A model generated the notes under the pieces. The model searched no databases. It was not told where the DNA came from and saw only the letters and a program-made list of their open reading frames with translations. Both the position numbers and the translations under genes were made by a program. From positions 868,001 through 932,000 of the forward strand of contig OZ017762.1 of assembly GCA_963969365.1 (NCBI GenBank): a stretch of DNA of 64,000 nucleotides, read 5' to 3'. Shown here in pieces: positions 12,601 through 22,079 of the stretch. Positions within the stretch are counted from its first letter, which is position 1. Each line of letters begins with the position of its first letter. This DNA is from Asterochloris sp. CNOR1 (lineage: Eukaryota > Chlorophyta > Trebouxiophyceae > Trebouxiales > Trebouxiaceae).

Positions 12601-15600
12601 CATGCATTCTGCTCATGCCCTCCCCCCCTCCTCACTTTCCCCCTGGGGGAGGCATGCTGTGTTTGCACAAGCAGCAGATGAATCAGGTCACCCAGTGCTG
12701 GCCACCCTGTGCGCGTTGGCAATTGCTGCCGTCAACCCGCAGCAACTGGCCACAGCAGCCTTGCAGTGAAGCTTCATCCATATACTGCTGTATGAAGCTT
12801 CATACAGCAATTTATGGATGAAGCTGTCTGCCTCATGGTCACAGCAGTCTCCACGGCATGCACTCTGTTCACCCGGAGAAGTGCCGGCGCAACACAAACC
12901 TCTGTGTGTCTGCCTACAGCAGCAAAGAGCATTGTTCCCCATCCCAGGAACACAATGAGCCGTGTGTTCACCTGGGGCAGGCACTCCCTGCGGTGAGGCA
13001 TAGGCCACAAACTGCTCCATGAACCTCTCAGCCTCCTGCTCAGCAGTCAACGGCAACTTCTGCTGCTGCTGCGCCGCAGAGCCCTTCCCTAGGGGGGCCC
13101 CCTTGGCTGCTGGGGCACCCTTGTCCTGCTTGCGGGCCCTGCTGGGGCTCCCAGAGTCCTGCCGCCGGGAGACAGCAACAGGAGCAGAGGCGCGGCCCCG
13201 CGGCGCTGAGGCTACCTGCGCAGCGCTGGCGCTGGACTTGCTGCCCGGCTTGACGGCTGCCGCAATGGAGGCCACCTGCAGCATGATAAGGACCTGACAC
13301 CAGCGCAACGCGACACAGCAGGGTCCTCAAACAACCTGTGCTGCGCGATGTAGCTGCAGGTCACGCCTTGGAATCCACTGCGTCCTGCTACTGAATGACC
13401 TCACAGGGCTGCCTGCCAACAACAAGGCTGCTCTGCAGCAATTAGCTGCATAACACTTGGCTGCTGAATCAGCACGAGGGCCATCAGGCACTGCCAGACC
13501 AGAAGTTGTCACCTTCTGGGTGTGCGGCCGCGACTTGATCTCGCGCTCCTTGGCAGCAATCTTTGCTCTGAGCGCCGCCACCTCATCCACCTGCTTGCCC
13601 TTTGCACCACCTGCAGAGACTATTCACATGGTCAATGGCATCTTAAGCAGTTCATGTCATATGGCAAAGACTAAAGAGGATGTTGACTGGAGATATCTAG
13701 TGGAGAGCAGCATGTCTGCATCGGTTTGCCAATTGCTCCTCCCTGCAGAAATCTTGGACTTGACTTTTCAAAGTTGTGGCCTGCCTGTGTAGCCAGATGC
13801 TGGTGCGGTGCTGCCACCCCCAATTGCTTGCTCTGGGTTCCTGAATCGCCAGGAAACAAATCTCAGATATGTTCTGGGCTTGGCCCTGCGCCTTGCGCAT
13901 GGCAACAATCCCAACATTGCGGGAACTTCGCAGATGCAGGTAATGAGCAGGGTGGTTGGCAGAAACGTGCGTGTGCGGCTGTGCTTCCGCTGACACAGCA
14001 AAAGCTGCACAGCACACCAGGTGGTGGGCAGCAGCAGGTTGGAGCAGGGTGGTGAGCAGGACCTGCTGTCGTGAGTTCGCTGCTACTGACAGAGCAACAT
14101 GACTTCAGCATGCTGGGCAGGCGCAGCCTGCGCTGTGAGCCTGCCCATGTGGGCTGTAGGGTGCAGGCACACCAAAGCAGTCAGTGAGCACCACAATGTG
14201 CAGCATGATGGGCAGGGTCACCCTGACGCAATGCTTTACTAACTGACTGCACAATGCAGACACCCCAATGCGGGTAGTCCGCAGCAGCATGTGCAGCATG
14301 TGGGCGGCTACCCTGCCCAGGTACCACAGCTGATGCACCAGCACCTGCGGCAGCACGCCTTTCATCAGGAGCAAGTGTGCAGCATGGTTGGCAGGCTCAC
14401 CCTGCGTAGACGCCTTTGCAGCTGTGCCTGCGCTTGCAGGCCTCTGGCCCTGGGACACTGCTTGCTTGGGCGCCTGGGGTGGCAGCGGCGGTTGCTGCTG
14501 CTGCTGGGCCTGCCAGGAGCGGAACTGGGGCAGGTGCTGGGAGCTGCTCTGCTGCCCATTGTAGCGCCGCTGCAGGCAGTGTGGGCAGGTGCCAGTCCAG
14601 AGGAGCACACTGTGCAAATCAGGAAAGTCAACAGCCTTGACGAGAGCTCCTGTCCTTGAGCAAAGGGCCCTCTGCAAGATGAGACCGTAGAGCATCAGCT
14701 GGACTGGCATGCAGGTGACCTGAGCACGGCAGCCAAGCAAATGGCAGTTCACTACCCATCAGCCTGGCGCTGTGCAACCAGCACAGGGGCACCCAACCAA
14801 CGCTGCTGACGTCTGCTGGTGAGTGCGCTGACACAGCATGGACACCCACCAGGGCATGTGCACATTGCCGGCTGCCCAAGTAGCACTCACCACGCGGTGC
14901 TGGCCGTCCTCCTCGTCTGCAAAATTCAGTATGACGTCTGGCTGGGACACAGGGGGTGGCCTGGGCCCTGGCGGCTGCTGCTGCGCGTATGAGTAGAGCG
15001 GCCGCCCTGGTGGTGGTCCACGCGGTGCAAACGATGGGGCCAAGCCTGCAGACCCAACAAGCAACTACTGGGCAACCAATGTTAGACTAGGCTCTGCCGT
15101 GTGAAGGCTGTGATGGCTCCTGAGGGCAGGTAATAATGGCATGCCTGCAGACAGTGACAGTGGGTGTTGAAGCTGCCTGCTGCGCACAGAGGTAAGGCAG
15201 CTGCCCTGGCAGGGGTCTCCTTGGCGCGAATGCTGGCACCATGCCCGCCGAGCCAGGGGGCAGATGTCAGGCAACAGCCTGCTGTGCAAGGGCAAATAGT
15301 GTTGCAGACACAAATGGCCAATGTTGGGCAGTTCCTGGTGTGCATTGGGGGCAGGGCAGCTGCCCCAGCTCACAAGCAACTTTGATGGCATAGTTGGTGA
15401 TAAGTTGAGTCTGTGAAGAGTTGAGAAGGAGCTAGTTTGTAGAGTAGGTGCCAAGCCGCATTGAACGCATGTGATCAGATTCTGGGCAGGTGGGCATTGC
15501 TGGTGAGCCAAGTTCATCAATGCAGGTGTCAAGTCGTCAGACAGGAAAGCAAGTCGTTGGATGCAGCGGCTGTCCGGCACCAGCCCTGTGCTGAGTGCTA

Positions 15601-15844
15601 CATTGAGCCTGGCTTTGGCGCTGCATGGACAGCATGCTCCAGCAGAAATGTGTGAGACCAATGCAGATGTAGAAGCTGATGGCCAAGCATATCCAAGAAT
15701 GACCATGAGGTTGCCTGTAGGCAAATGGTGACATGCGGGCTGGGACTTCTGAAAGTCATGCCTGTCGCCACAACTTTTTGTAAGGCTGTACTCACCTGGG
15801 AAGCCCATGGGTGGAAAGCCTCCATGGAACCAGTAGGGATCCAT
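1..15844 (-). CDS. ZFC3H1/Red1-like nuclear RNA-surveillance protein (3' end off window)
   Basis: Family role (known): ZFC3H1 and yeast Red1 are nuclear scaffolds that hand polyadenylated RNA to the exosome through the MTR4 helicase. Seen: 23 exons, about 2,500 aa in the window. Exons high to low: 15796-15844, 14891-15045, 14401-14569, 13513-13610, 12972-13275, 11331-12445, 10820-10918, 10228-10522, 9200-9956, 8921-9046, 8165-8353, 7250-7886, 5619-6759, 5108-5328, 4637-4869, 3983-4183, 2806-3494, 2367-2602, 1721-1999, 1281-1426, 843-859, 521-743, 1-117. Order: N-terminal motif DVILNFADEEDG; short helical segments; Ala/Pro/Gln-rich linkers; an RS-rich part; SPLLMFHTYR followed by the C3H1 finger CYFDARGKCNDAACPYQM; then a helical HAT/TPR-like tail (SYRLWLAAAKV). 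Odd: Met replaces the last zinc ligand; GC donor at 8165; a possible 17-nt exon at 843-859. The start has the first ATG of a short open exon. Family call confident; exon 1281-1426 and the 17-nt exon are the weakest. Confidence 0.85.
2280..2436 (-). repeat. Echo of ZFC3H1-like HAT-repeat exon
   Basis: The real SYRLWLAAAKVLSM codons (2380-2430) are copied at 2290-2335 as SYRLGLAAAKESSI, about 95 bp downstream on the minus strand and beyond the donor at 2367. Confidence 0.75.
4558..4680 (-). repeat. Echo of exon end before the zinc-finger exon
   Basis: The segment tggaacatgagcagggggctctc (4645-4667) is copied as tggaccatgagcagggagctccc at 4567-4589, in the next intron, 78 bp away. Confidence 0.85.
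9566..9611. repeat. Trinucleotide (AGC)n repeat coding polyalanine
   Basis: About 15 agc/gca units inside exon 9200-9956 of the ZFC3H1-like gene, read as GCT/GCN Ala on the minus strand (13-14 Ala). The opposite strand gives long spurious Ser or Ala frames. Confidence 0.95.
11170..11365 (-). repeat. Echo of ZFC3H1-like large exon end
   Basis: The exon end QEELVALN with its gtgagc donor (11331-11360) is copied about 145 bp away at 11190-11215 as QEELAALNA. Confidence 0.8.
12770..12825. repeat. Nested perfect palindrome in intron
   Basis: Outer arms agcttcatccata (12770-12782) and tatggatgaagct (12813-12825) are exact inverted repeats. Inside is a 20-bp perfect palindrome, ctgtatgaagcttcatacag (12788-12807). 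The arms and core share the agcttcat motif, so the element is a repeat within a repeat. Confidence 0.95.
14178..14402 (-). repeat. Echoes of donor region after exon 14401-14569
   Basis: The string tgtgcagcatg(g/t)-tgg(g/c)(c)agg(c/g)tcacc occurs at about 14198, 14291 and 14376, the last adjoining the real donor. Spacing is about 90 bp. Confidence 0.65.
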
Positions 15845-16023
15845 GTGCAATGCTTCAGGCTCCTCTGCTGAAGTCCGGCCTTCCCGTGATCTGTTGGACC
15901 TGCCCTGCCTGCAGGGAGGCAGCAGCCCTTCGCCAGGCGGCAGGCAGCAAGGCTGCAATTAATCAGATACTGACATTCTGAGAGCCCTTTGACCTCCAGT
16001 TCTGTATTGGTATGCTCATCTGC
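15845..16023. promoter_or_regulatory. Divergent promoter region between the ZFC3H1-like gene and IFT27
   Basis: Only 179 bp separate the two start codons, so both promoters and both 5' untranslated regions must overlap here or extend into the genes. An AT-richer stretch lies at about 15953-15975. I see no certain TATA box. Role inferred from gene arrangement only. Confidence 0.6.
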
Positions 16024-17764
16024 ATGGCATCGCAGAAGCTGCTGCTGAGGTGTCGAGTGGCTGTGGTTGGTGAGTGGCGATCGCCATCGCTCTCTGGCAC
16101 TCAATGCTGCCCTTGGGCCCCACCCTTACTGCTGAATGCTGGATGCGCAGCAGTCTAGATGCATGGCTTGCAGGAGGGGCTGCTGTGGGCAAGACAAGTC
16201 TTGTGTCAATGCTGTCTAGTGGTGGCAAAGCCTTTCCCAAAAACTACAAGATGGTGAGGAGTGCTGCTCTGCTCTGCTTCCATGCCGCCCCACTCAAAGA
16301 ATGGGTTCATCATCCCCTGCTTCCTGACCTGAGGCTTGAGCCTGACAGAAACACTGGCATAGACACTGTTGTAACCTGCCCAGCTTTGCCTGACAGCATG
16401 ACAGAGGTCAACACCAACAGGACAATTGCTGCATGCAGACCTCCAGCCCAGAGCTTATGTCCGCTGCTGTCACCTCAGAGGATGGCACCGCTGCAGTGGA
16501 ATTCCTGCTGCTTGATACAGCCGGCGCTGAGGTCTTCGCAGATCTTTCACTGGCCTGCCTGGCTGACAGCTACCATGTAGCGCTGGTCTATGATGTCAGC
16601 AGTCGGGACAGCTTTCTGGAATGCCAGCGGTGGCTTGAGGTCTGCCTCTGCTCTCAGCACCATGCAGCCTATCCCTGATCTCATGTCTTGGTGCAAGCTG
16701 CACTGAGCTGGGTGAGCCTGGCCTGATTTGCACTTTGCTTGCAAAATGATGGCGGTCACCTGCAGCTCCGCAGAGAGCTCAGCACAGCAGGCACAGCTCT
16801 GGCAGGCAGGCACACCAGCCTGCAACCCGCCGTTGAGCAAGTTCTGCAGCCAGGCAGCAGGGAACTTACTTCAACAGCCGTGCAGCACAGGATTGTGCAC
16901 CAGCTTGGGAGACTCAGCCTCATTTCCCAGATGCCCGTTCCATAAACAGATGGATGGCAGCCAGGTCTGCATGCACGCATGAAACACATCTAACCGCAAC
17001 TCACTCACGCTGGCAAGGGACTGCCAGTCATCCTCTCCAAAGCCTCCTGTAGGCTGTGCAGACGACCCTAACCACGTGGGCAACGATCTCAGCTGTGCCT
17101 GCATGCAGCAGATGGTGTGAACAGGTCACTCACCGTCCCCAAAGGATGCTGCATGCTGTGATGATGAGCCGGCCAGCTGGGGCCCCCAGCAGTCTTAGCT
17201 GCTGTTGCCCGCTTGCATACAGGTGCTGCAAAAAGGGCCGCACAGGCTCCTGACTCTGCAAGCTGTCCCCAACGCCCAGCAGTTTCAGCTGTGCCCCCCT
17301 TCATGTGTGCAGGTGGTGCAGAAAGGCCGCTCCGACCCACGGAGAGCCCTGCATGCTGTGCTGATCGCAAACAAGGCAGACTTGCCTCCAGCACGGCATA
17401 CTGTGACACAGCAGGAAGGAGCAGACTGGGCAGCGCATAATCACTGCACATTCTTTCAGATCGCTGCGGTGAGGGCCCAGCATGTCCTGGCAGAGCTGTC
17501 TGCAGTGAGCCTTAGTCCCGCAGTGCACCATCATGGCATTGCAATGGCATTGCCTGTGTCAATTCGGCTACTGCACCTGCCCAAGTGTGCAGAAGGGCAT
17601 GACAGAGTGTGTGTGTGTGTGTGCCGCTGCTGCTGCTAATTTTAGGGCCATTGCAGTCACCGCCAGGCAGCGCATATCAAGAGCCATTTCAGCATCTGGC
17701 ACAGCTCATCGTCAGACATCATACGACGCAATTGCAGCAGATGGAAGCGGTGGTCACTGGCTGA
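16024..17764 (+). CDS. IFT27: Intraflagellar transport protein 27 (Rab-like small GTPase)
   Basis: IFT27 pairs with IFT25 in the IFT-B train and is needed for BBSome-dependent export from cilia. Exons 16024-16069, 16174-16253, 16439-16639, 17313-17468 and 17657-17764 join in frame to a 196-aa protein, close to the usual length of about 200. Visible GTPase motifs: P-loop GGAAVGKT at residues 16-23, G3 LLLDTAGAE, G4 NKADLPP, and a short C-terminal exon beginning SPPGSAYQEPF. The run RCRVAVVG, then NKADLPPARH, follows the Chlamydomonas IFT27 pattern rather than a secretory Rab. There is no C-terminal prenylation cysteine, as expected for IFT27. An in-frame ATG at 16012 would add four residues. 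Divergently transcribed from the ZFC3H1-like gene. Intron 3 carries echoes of exon 4. Confidence 0.93.
17187..17370 (+). repeat. Echo of IFT27 exon 4 and its acceptor
   Basis: The segment at about 17187-17245 resembles the real branch/acceptor/exon-start segment at about 17275-17335, with period near 90 bp: both run from a cagcag tract through a c-rich tract to acag or gcag and then gtg(c/g)tgca(a/g)aaa. A further copy of the ctgcatgctgtg part of exon 4 lies at 17145-17160. The copies are in intron 3 and do not keep a usable frame. Confidence 0.65.
17607..17623. repeat. (GT)n microsatellite in last IFT27 intron
   Basis: A run of about eight gt dinucleotides just upstream of the final exon. 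Confidence 0.9.
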
Positions 17765-18817
17765 AGCATCAGACAATACTGCCTGCCCAAAGACATCTGC
17801 CCAACGACAGCGCTACACTGGCCTAGTAGACAAGCTGATGCTGTTTGGGAAGAACTGTGATGCTGTTTGACATTGCAATTGGTCTTGAATGGTGAACTCC
17901 ATAGTGTATGGCTGCTGGGCTGTTCAAGGGGCTGCAGAGGCTGCAAGACGCTGTTCAAGGCTTCAATGAAATGGAGTGGTCGACATGGGCCTCTTCACCG
18001 TAGACCTGTGCAGCACACCAACCTTCAGTCCAGAGCGCTCACGCATGGCATCAGGCAATTTTGGTGTGAGCAGTGGCCGATAAGCTTGTCTGTCACTGTG
18101 CAGTCAGCACTTCATGATGCATGCGTGCTGATCTGTCGTGCTGGAGAAAGTTTCAAAGCACGATGCTGTCCTCACCGCATGATGCTTTTGTGCTGATCTG
18201 TCATGCTGCTGGGGATGCCAAAGCCCAGCCCTCCAACCTTCAGGCCCCTGCTCCTTGCCTCTCTCAGGCGCCCAGCCTGCAGAGACTCCAGTGTTGGTGA
18301 GAGGCTGCCACTCACCGCAGAGACCTTGGCGTCAGTGAGAGGCTGATCACCCTCTGCTGAGATGCAGGAAAAGGGCGTGCTCTCCCAGCACTCAACGAAG
18401 GGCTGGGAGCCGACAGGAACACCAGCAGACCCAACTCACTGCCCAGGCTGCTGCATACTCTGCTGGACAGTGCAGAGAGGTGTCAAAAAAACACTGTGGG
18501 CTCTGATGGATGAGCCTGCAGAATGCTTCAGCACCTTGCACGCCTCACAGCTCAACTGCATATTGACAGTTATTGCAAAGGGCCACAGGCATTTGCCATG
18601 TCTGCTGATAACAGCTCAAAGCTGTCCCATGCTGGCATGCAATGGCGATCCTGCAGCTCAACACTAGCTCCCGGACAGCTGCTGCTGACTGATGATTGGC
18701 GCAGGCAGTAGTGCTCACAGGCTGCACTGGAATTCGTTCAAAGTGGTCCCCAAATGGGATGGGATGGCAGTGGTTGTGAAATGCAGCAGCTTGTCCATTC
18801 AACAATGTGGCAACAGG
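17765..18817. other. Convergent intergenic region
   Basis: About 1.05 kb between the stop codons of IFT27 (plus) and the 236-aa protein gene (minus). No credible exon is seen. It holds a direct repeat of about 35 bp containing tgctgatctgtc (near 18125 and 18190) and a short gtgagaggctg repeat near 18295 and 18335. It presumably holds both 3' untranslated regions. Confidence 0.5.
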
Positions 18818-21770
18818 TCAGCTCACTGGCAGCCCATGGGGGAACTCCATTGAGAGCTCCTGCTCCAGGTCACGCGTCGCGTGCACCTTCTGGCTGTACT
18901 CCCCACGCTGCCGCGCCCTGGCATCTGCCCTGCACCGTGCAACGGTGTAGTCTCTGTCATGATCTCTGACGGGCTGATTGCCGCTGCCTTGTGTGGCTGT
19001 GCTCTGCACACTGATGCGCCCAAGGCATGCACACTGCATGGTGCAAGGTTGCTGTTGCCTGGTGGACTGTGTGCGTTCCTTCTACGTCTGCTGCAGATGC
19101 TGGCTGTTAGCAGGTTCAGAATGCAAGCAGCCAGGACAGCTACTGGCATCATAGCCCTGCATTGCTCACGCCACATGCTCCTGCTGACAGCAGATGACCA
19201 GCGCGCCTCTCACAAACTGTTGCAAAACAAGCCAAGATATGTTGCACCTGGCATGCCTCACCTGGCACTCTCCTCAGCCATTGCCTTGTCGTGCTTGACA
19301 TCAAAGTCAGTGTGGGCGTTGAAACGTGACCCCTCCCCTGAGCCGTGGATGTCATGCCAGAAGTCCAGGGAGGTTGCATTGTCCTGTGCGCGGCTACGCA
19401 CCGCCTGGATTCCTTCAGAGTTGGCCACCTGTGCAGTGTAGAAGTGTAGATGTGGGTAGGCATGACAGAGCATGGGGTTCTTGCCAGGCCTGAATGCCCT
19501 CAGGGTTCTCACATGCAGCGTATGTCAACATTATTGCAAGAGGTGTAAAACTGCATTGGCATGAAAGACTGGCGCAGCTACGCAGGGCCTGTATGCTCTC
19601 AGAGTTTGCCACCTGCACAGTACCGCCCTGCAGGTATTCAGTGAACCTTCCACCGCAGGTGTGAGTGGGCATAACACAGCAGGTAGGTCTTGGGGTAATT
19701 GTGGCTGCGCAAGGCGTACTCGCCCTCAAGAACTGGCCACATGCAGCGTGTGTCAGCGCCAGTTTCAGAGGTGTGAGACTGCATCGATGTGGGGATTAGC
19801 ACAGCAGTGCACCGTCTGCATGCTCTCAGAGCTGACCACCTGCGAAAGGTCGGATTGCTGTCCTCACCCAGTCCTCACCCAGCAACTAGAAAACTTGCAA
19901 TGCATTGAGGCACTGGTGCCCTCACCAGTCTCACCATCACTGCCTTCAAAACAGCAAGCATGACTTAGCGCAACAGTACCTGGTGTGCGCCGCAGTGTGC
20001 ACCGCCCGACAGACCTCAAACAGAGCGTCCCAGGGTGCACGTGGCACAGCTGGTTGCGCAACGTCTGACTGTGCCGTTGCTCAGGGGAGGGTGCCAGGCA
20101 GCAGGGAGACAGCTCACCGGCAGGATGCCTGCTGCTGCAGAGTCCGCCATGACCTGCTGTGTTGGGGCAGTGGCAGGGCGCTGGCTGGGCCCTGGGGAGG
20201 CCAGGGCTGCTGGCGTCTGCAGCGGGTTCTCGTGGCTGCTCTGGAAGATGGGGTGGTGAGTGCGCGTGATGCGCTCCATGCCGCGCTTCTGCAGGGCAGG
20301 ACAAACAGAGCTTCAGGCATTTTGATGTTATGCGCTGAATGTAATGCACATCTGGCAAACAGGGGCAGATATAAGTATGGAGCTGACGATGCCCTTCATG
20401 CTCGCTTCAGCAGGGCAGCACATTCTGCTGTGAGCTGTGAAAGTCTAAAAGAGATAGGGGTTCAGGGCAGGCCGGCTGGTGGTCTCATTGTGCAGGTTTG
20501 CTGCAGTGCTGTCCAGACAGCAACTGAAGCAGCATGCCGTTAGTCCCATGCAGAATCATGTGGGGGCCTTCACTATGTACTGATAGTGTCAGCCACAACT
20601 TGTCACAGCTCTAGTACAGGGAAGGGGTTTTGCACACCGGCATCTGCTTTTTAGATGCACAAACTGTGCACACCTGACACCCACACCCAGCACCCCTCTC
20701 ACAAGTTGGTGCCGAGCTCCAGCTGTACTCGCAGCAGTCTTGGGCCGTCACCCATGGCAATGTGCTGAGAAAGATTCTCAGGGTGCCACAGTGCAGCACA
20801 CCGCAACTGAGTCTGCCAGGTGTCCCCCACCGCAATGGATTGCAGGTGTCTGCTGTGACCCCGGCCAGAGTTATGGGTGCAGGCTGAGCTGCCACCCGCA
20901 CAGCTGCCTGGAGTCCCAACCAGGCTGGTGAACACGCCCATTATCATCATTTGCACCGTTTCCCAGCTGGTCTTTCTGTGCCGCCGCCATGGTGTGCTAC
21001 AGGCGGCCTGGGTGTGTATGTCCGGTGTCCATGGCCCGGCAATGCTATGAACCGCTTACCTGCACCGCCTCCCAACTGGTCTTGGTGTCCCCTGCGGCAA
21101 TGCGCTGCAGGTAGTCGGTGTAGGCATCGTGACGCCGCCCCTTAGGCTTGGCAGTCATGCGGTCCAGGTCTGCCTCATTCTCCCGCGCTTTCTGCTGCTC
21201 AAACTGGTACCTGCAGGTATGGCCAGGTGAAGGAATAGAGTTCCTCGCCACAATTGCTTTCTATGCAGGGCACTGGCGCATGTGAGGCAATGCTCAAGGC
21301 CCAAGAGAACTTTGAAGGGCTGCATGATGGTGCTTGAGTTGCTACATGACAGCCAGTGCAGCACGGTGACTGGTACGGTATACGCTGGACCTGAAACAGC
21401 CTTGCCAGGCCGTCAGTGCAAAGATGAGGCTGGCATGCAGTGAGTGCAGCCAGCAAATTGGGTGCACCACCAAGTATCAACTGGTTGGGTGTGCAGCTGG
21501 CACCATGAGAGCCGGCCTGACTGAGCTGGATGACTCACTTGACAGATGCTGTCAGCGGCCTCTCTGGCAGTCCGTAAACAGGCTCCCCTGCAGCAGGCAG
21601 GTGCACATAAAGTTCAGCCATGGCACGCCTTCAACCTCATGTTCACCACCAGCAGCACTTTCGATGCACAGACACAGCACATGTAACACTACATTCCCCA
21701 GCACCTCACCTAGGCTGTTAAAACTGATGGAGGCCACGGGCGCACTGAACCTATCAGGCGCTGACTGCAT
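18818..21770 (-). CDS. Unrecognised 236-aa protein, possibly flagellum-associated
   Basis: Six exons join with consistent phase: 21710-21770, 21539-21587, 21060-21210, 20118-20288, 19262-19428, 18818-18929. Features: N-terminus MQSAPDRFSAPVASISFNSL, a charged segment KYQFEQQKARENEADLDRM, then YTDYLQRIAAGDTKTSWEAV, a low-complexity Pro/Ala stretch, HTDFDVKHDKAMAEESARAD, and a charged C-terminus with QRGEYSQKVHATRDLEQELS. No signal peptide, membrane segment or catalytic motif is visible; it is largely helical and polar. I do not recognise the family. The nearness of IFT27 and the microtubule-inner-protein-like composition make a ciliary role possible, but that is a guess. The phase agreement over five introns is the main evidence that it is a real gene. 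Confidence 0.72.
19405..19860 (-). repeat. Echo array of exon 5 acceptor region (about five copies)
   Basis: The start of exon 5 and its acceptor (19405-19440) are repeated in degraded form near 19490, 19595, 19725 and 19820. Each copy shows a tgcatgc/tgaatgc-ctcagag core, a (t/c)tgaccacct or ttgccacct block, then gcacag or gcagcg. Spacing is about 80-130 bp. Translated copies keep fragments such as VANSEGIQA, VANSESIQAL and ENPEGIQA but lack the rest of the exon. Confidence 0.75.
20690..20890 (-). repeat. Echoes of exon 3 end in intron 3
   Basis: Two degraded copies of the exon 3 segment coding YLQRIAAGDTKTSWE are present: HLQSIAVGDTWQTQ near 20830-20850 and LSQHIAMGDG near 20750-20775. Using either as an exon breaks the phase between the real exons at 21060 and 20288. 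Confidence 0.7.
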
Positions 21771-22079
21771 GGTTGGGAGTAGCATGTGAGGTGAGGCCAG
21801 GCATAAACCAGCAACTTAAACTGGGCAGCAGCACATAACCTGGTCCCTGTTGTCGCCCTCATGTTTTCCTCTAGGCGTCTGAGCAGTAAGGAAGGGCCGC
21901 TTCTGCTCACGGCCTGACAGGGGTAGCCGAAAGCTTTGCGCCATCGGTGCACAGAGAGGTAAACAGCGGGCCTAAACTGAAGAATGACCCTGCCTGCCGA
22001 CACTTGCATTCTCGGGATAGTTGCAGAACTAAAGGAGCAGCTTCAGAACGGAACTAAGGGAGAGCACAAACAGCAATGC
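21771..22079. promoter_or_regulatory. Spacer between uL3c stop and the 236-aa gene start
   Basis: 309 bp between two minus-strand genes. It must contain the uL3c 3' end and the promoter of the downstream gene. No specific element is recognised. Confidence 0.45.

Noticed and set aside
15065-15958. Minus-strand 297-codon frame
   Set aside because: It overlaps exon 1 of the ZFC3H1-like gene in another frame and covers its intron; composition is not protein-like.
19405-19860. CRISPR-like array of repeats
   Set aside because: Units are imperfect, spacing uneven, and the repeats are copies of an exon boundary in a eukaryotic gene.
20699-20740. Candidate exon LELGTN in the 236-aa gene
   Set aside because: It has acceptor and donor but ends in phase 2, while the next exon needs phase 0. 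It lies among echoes.
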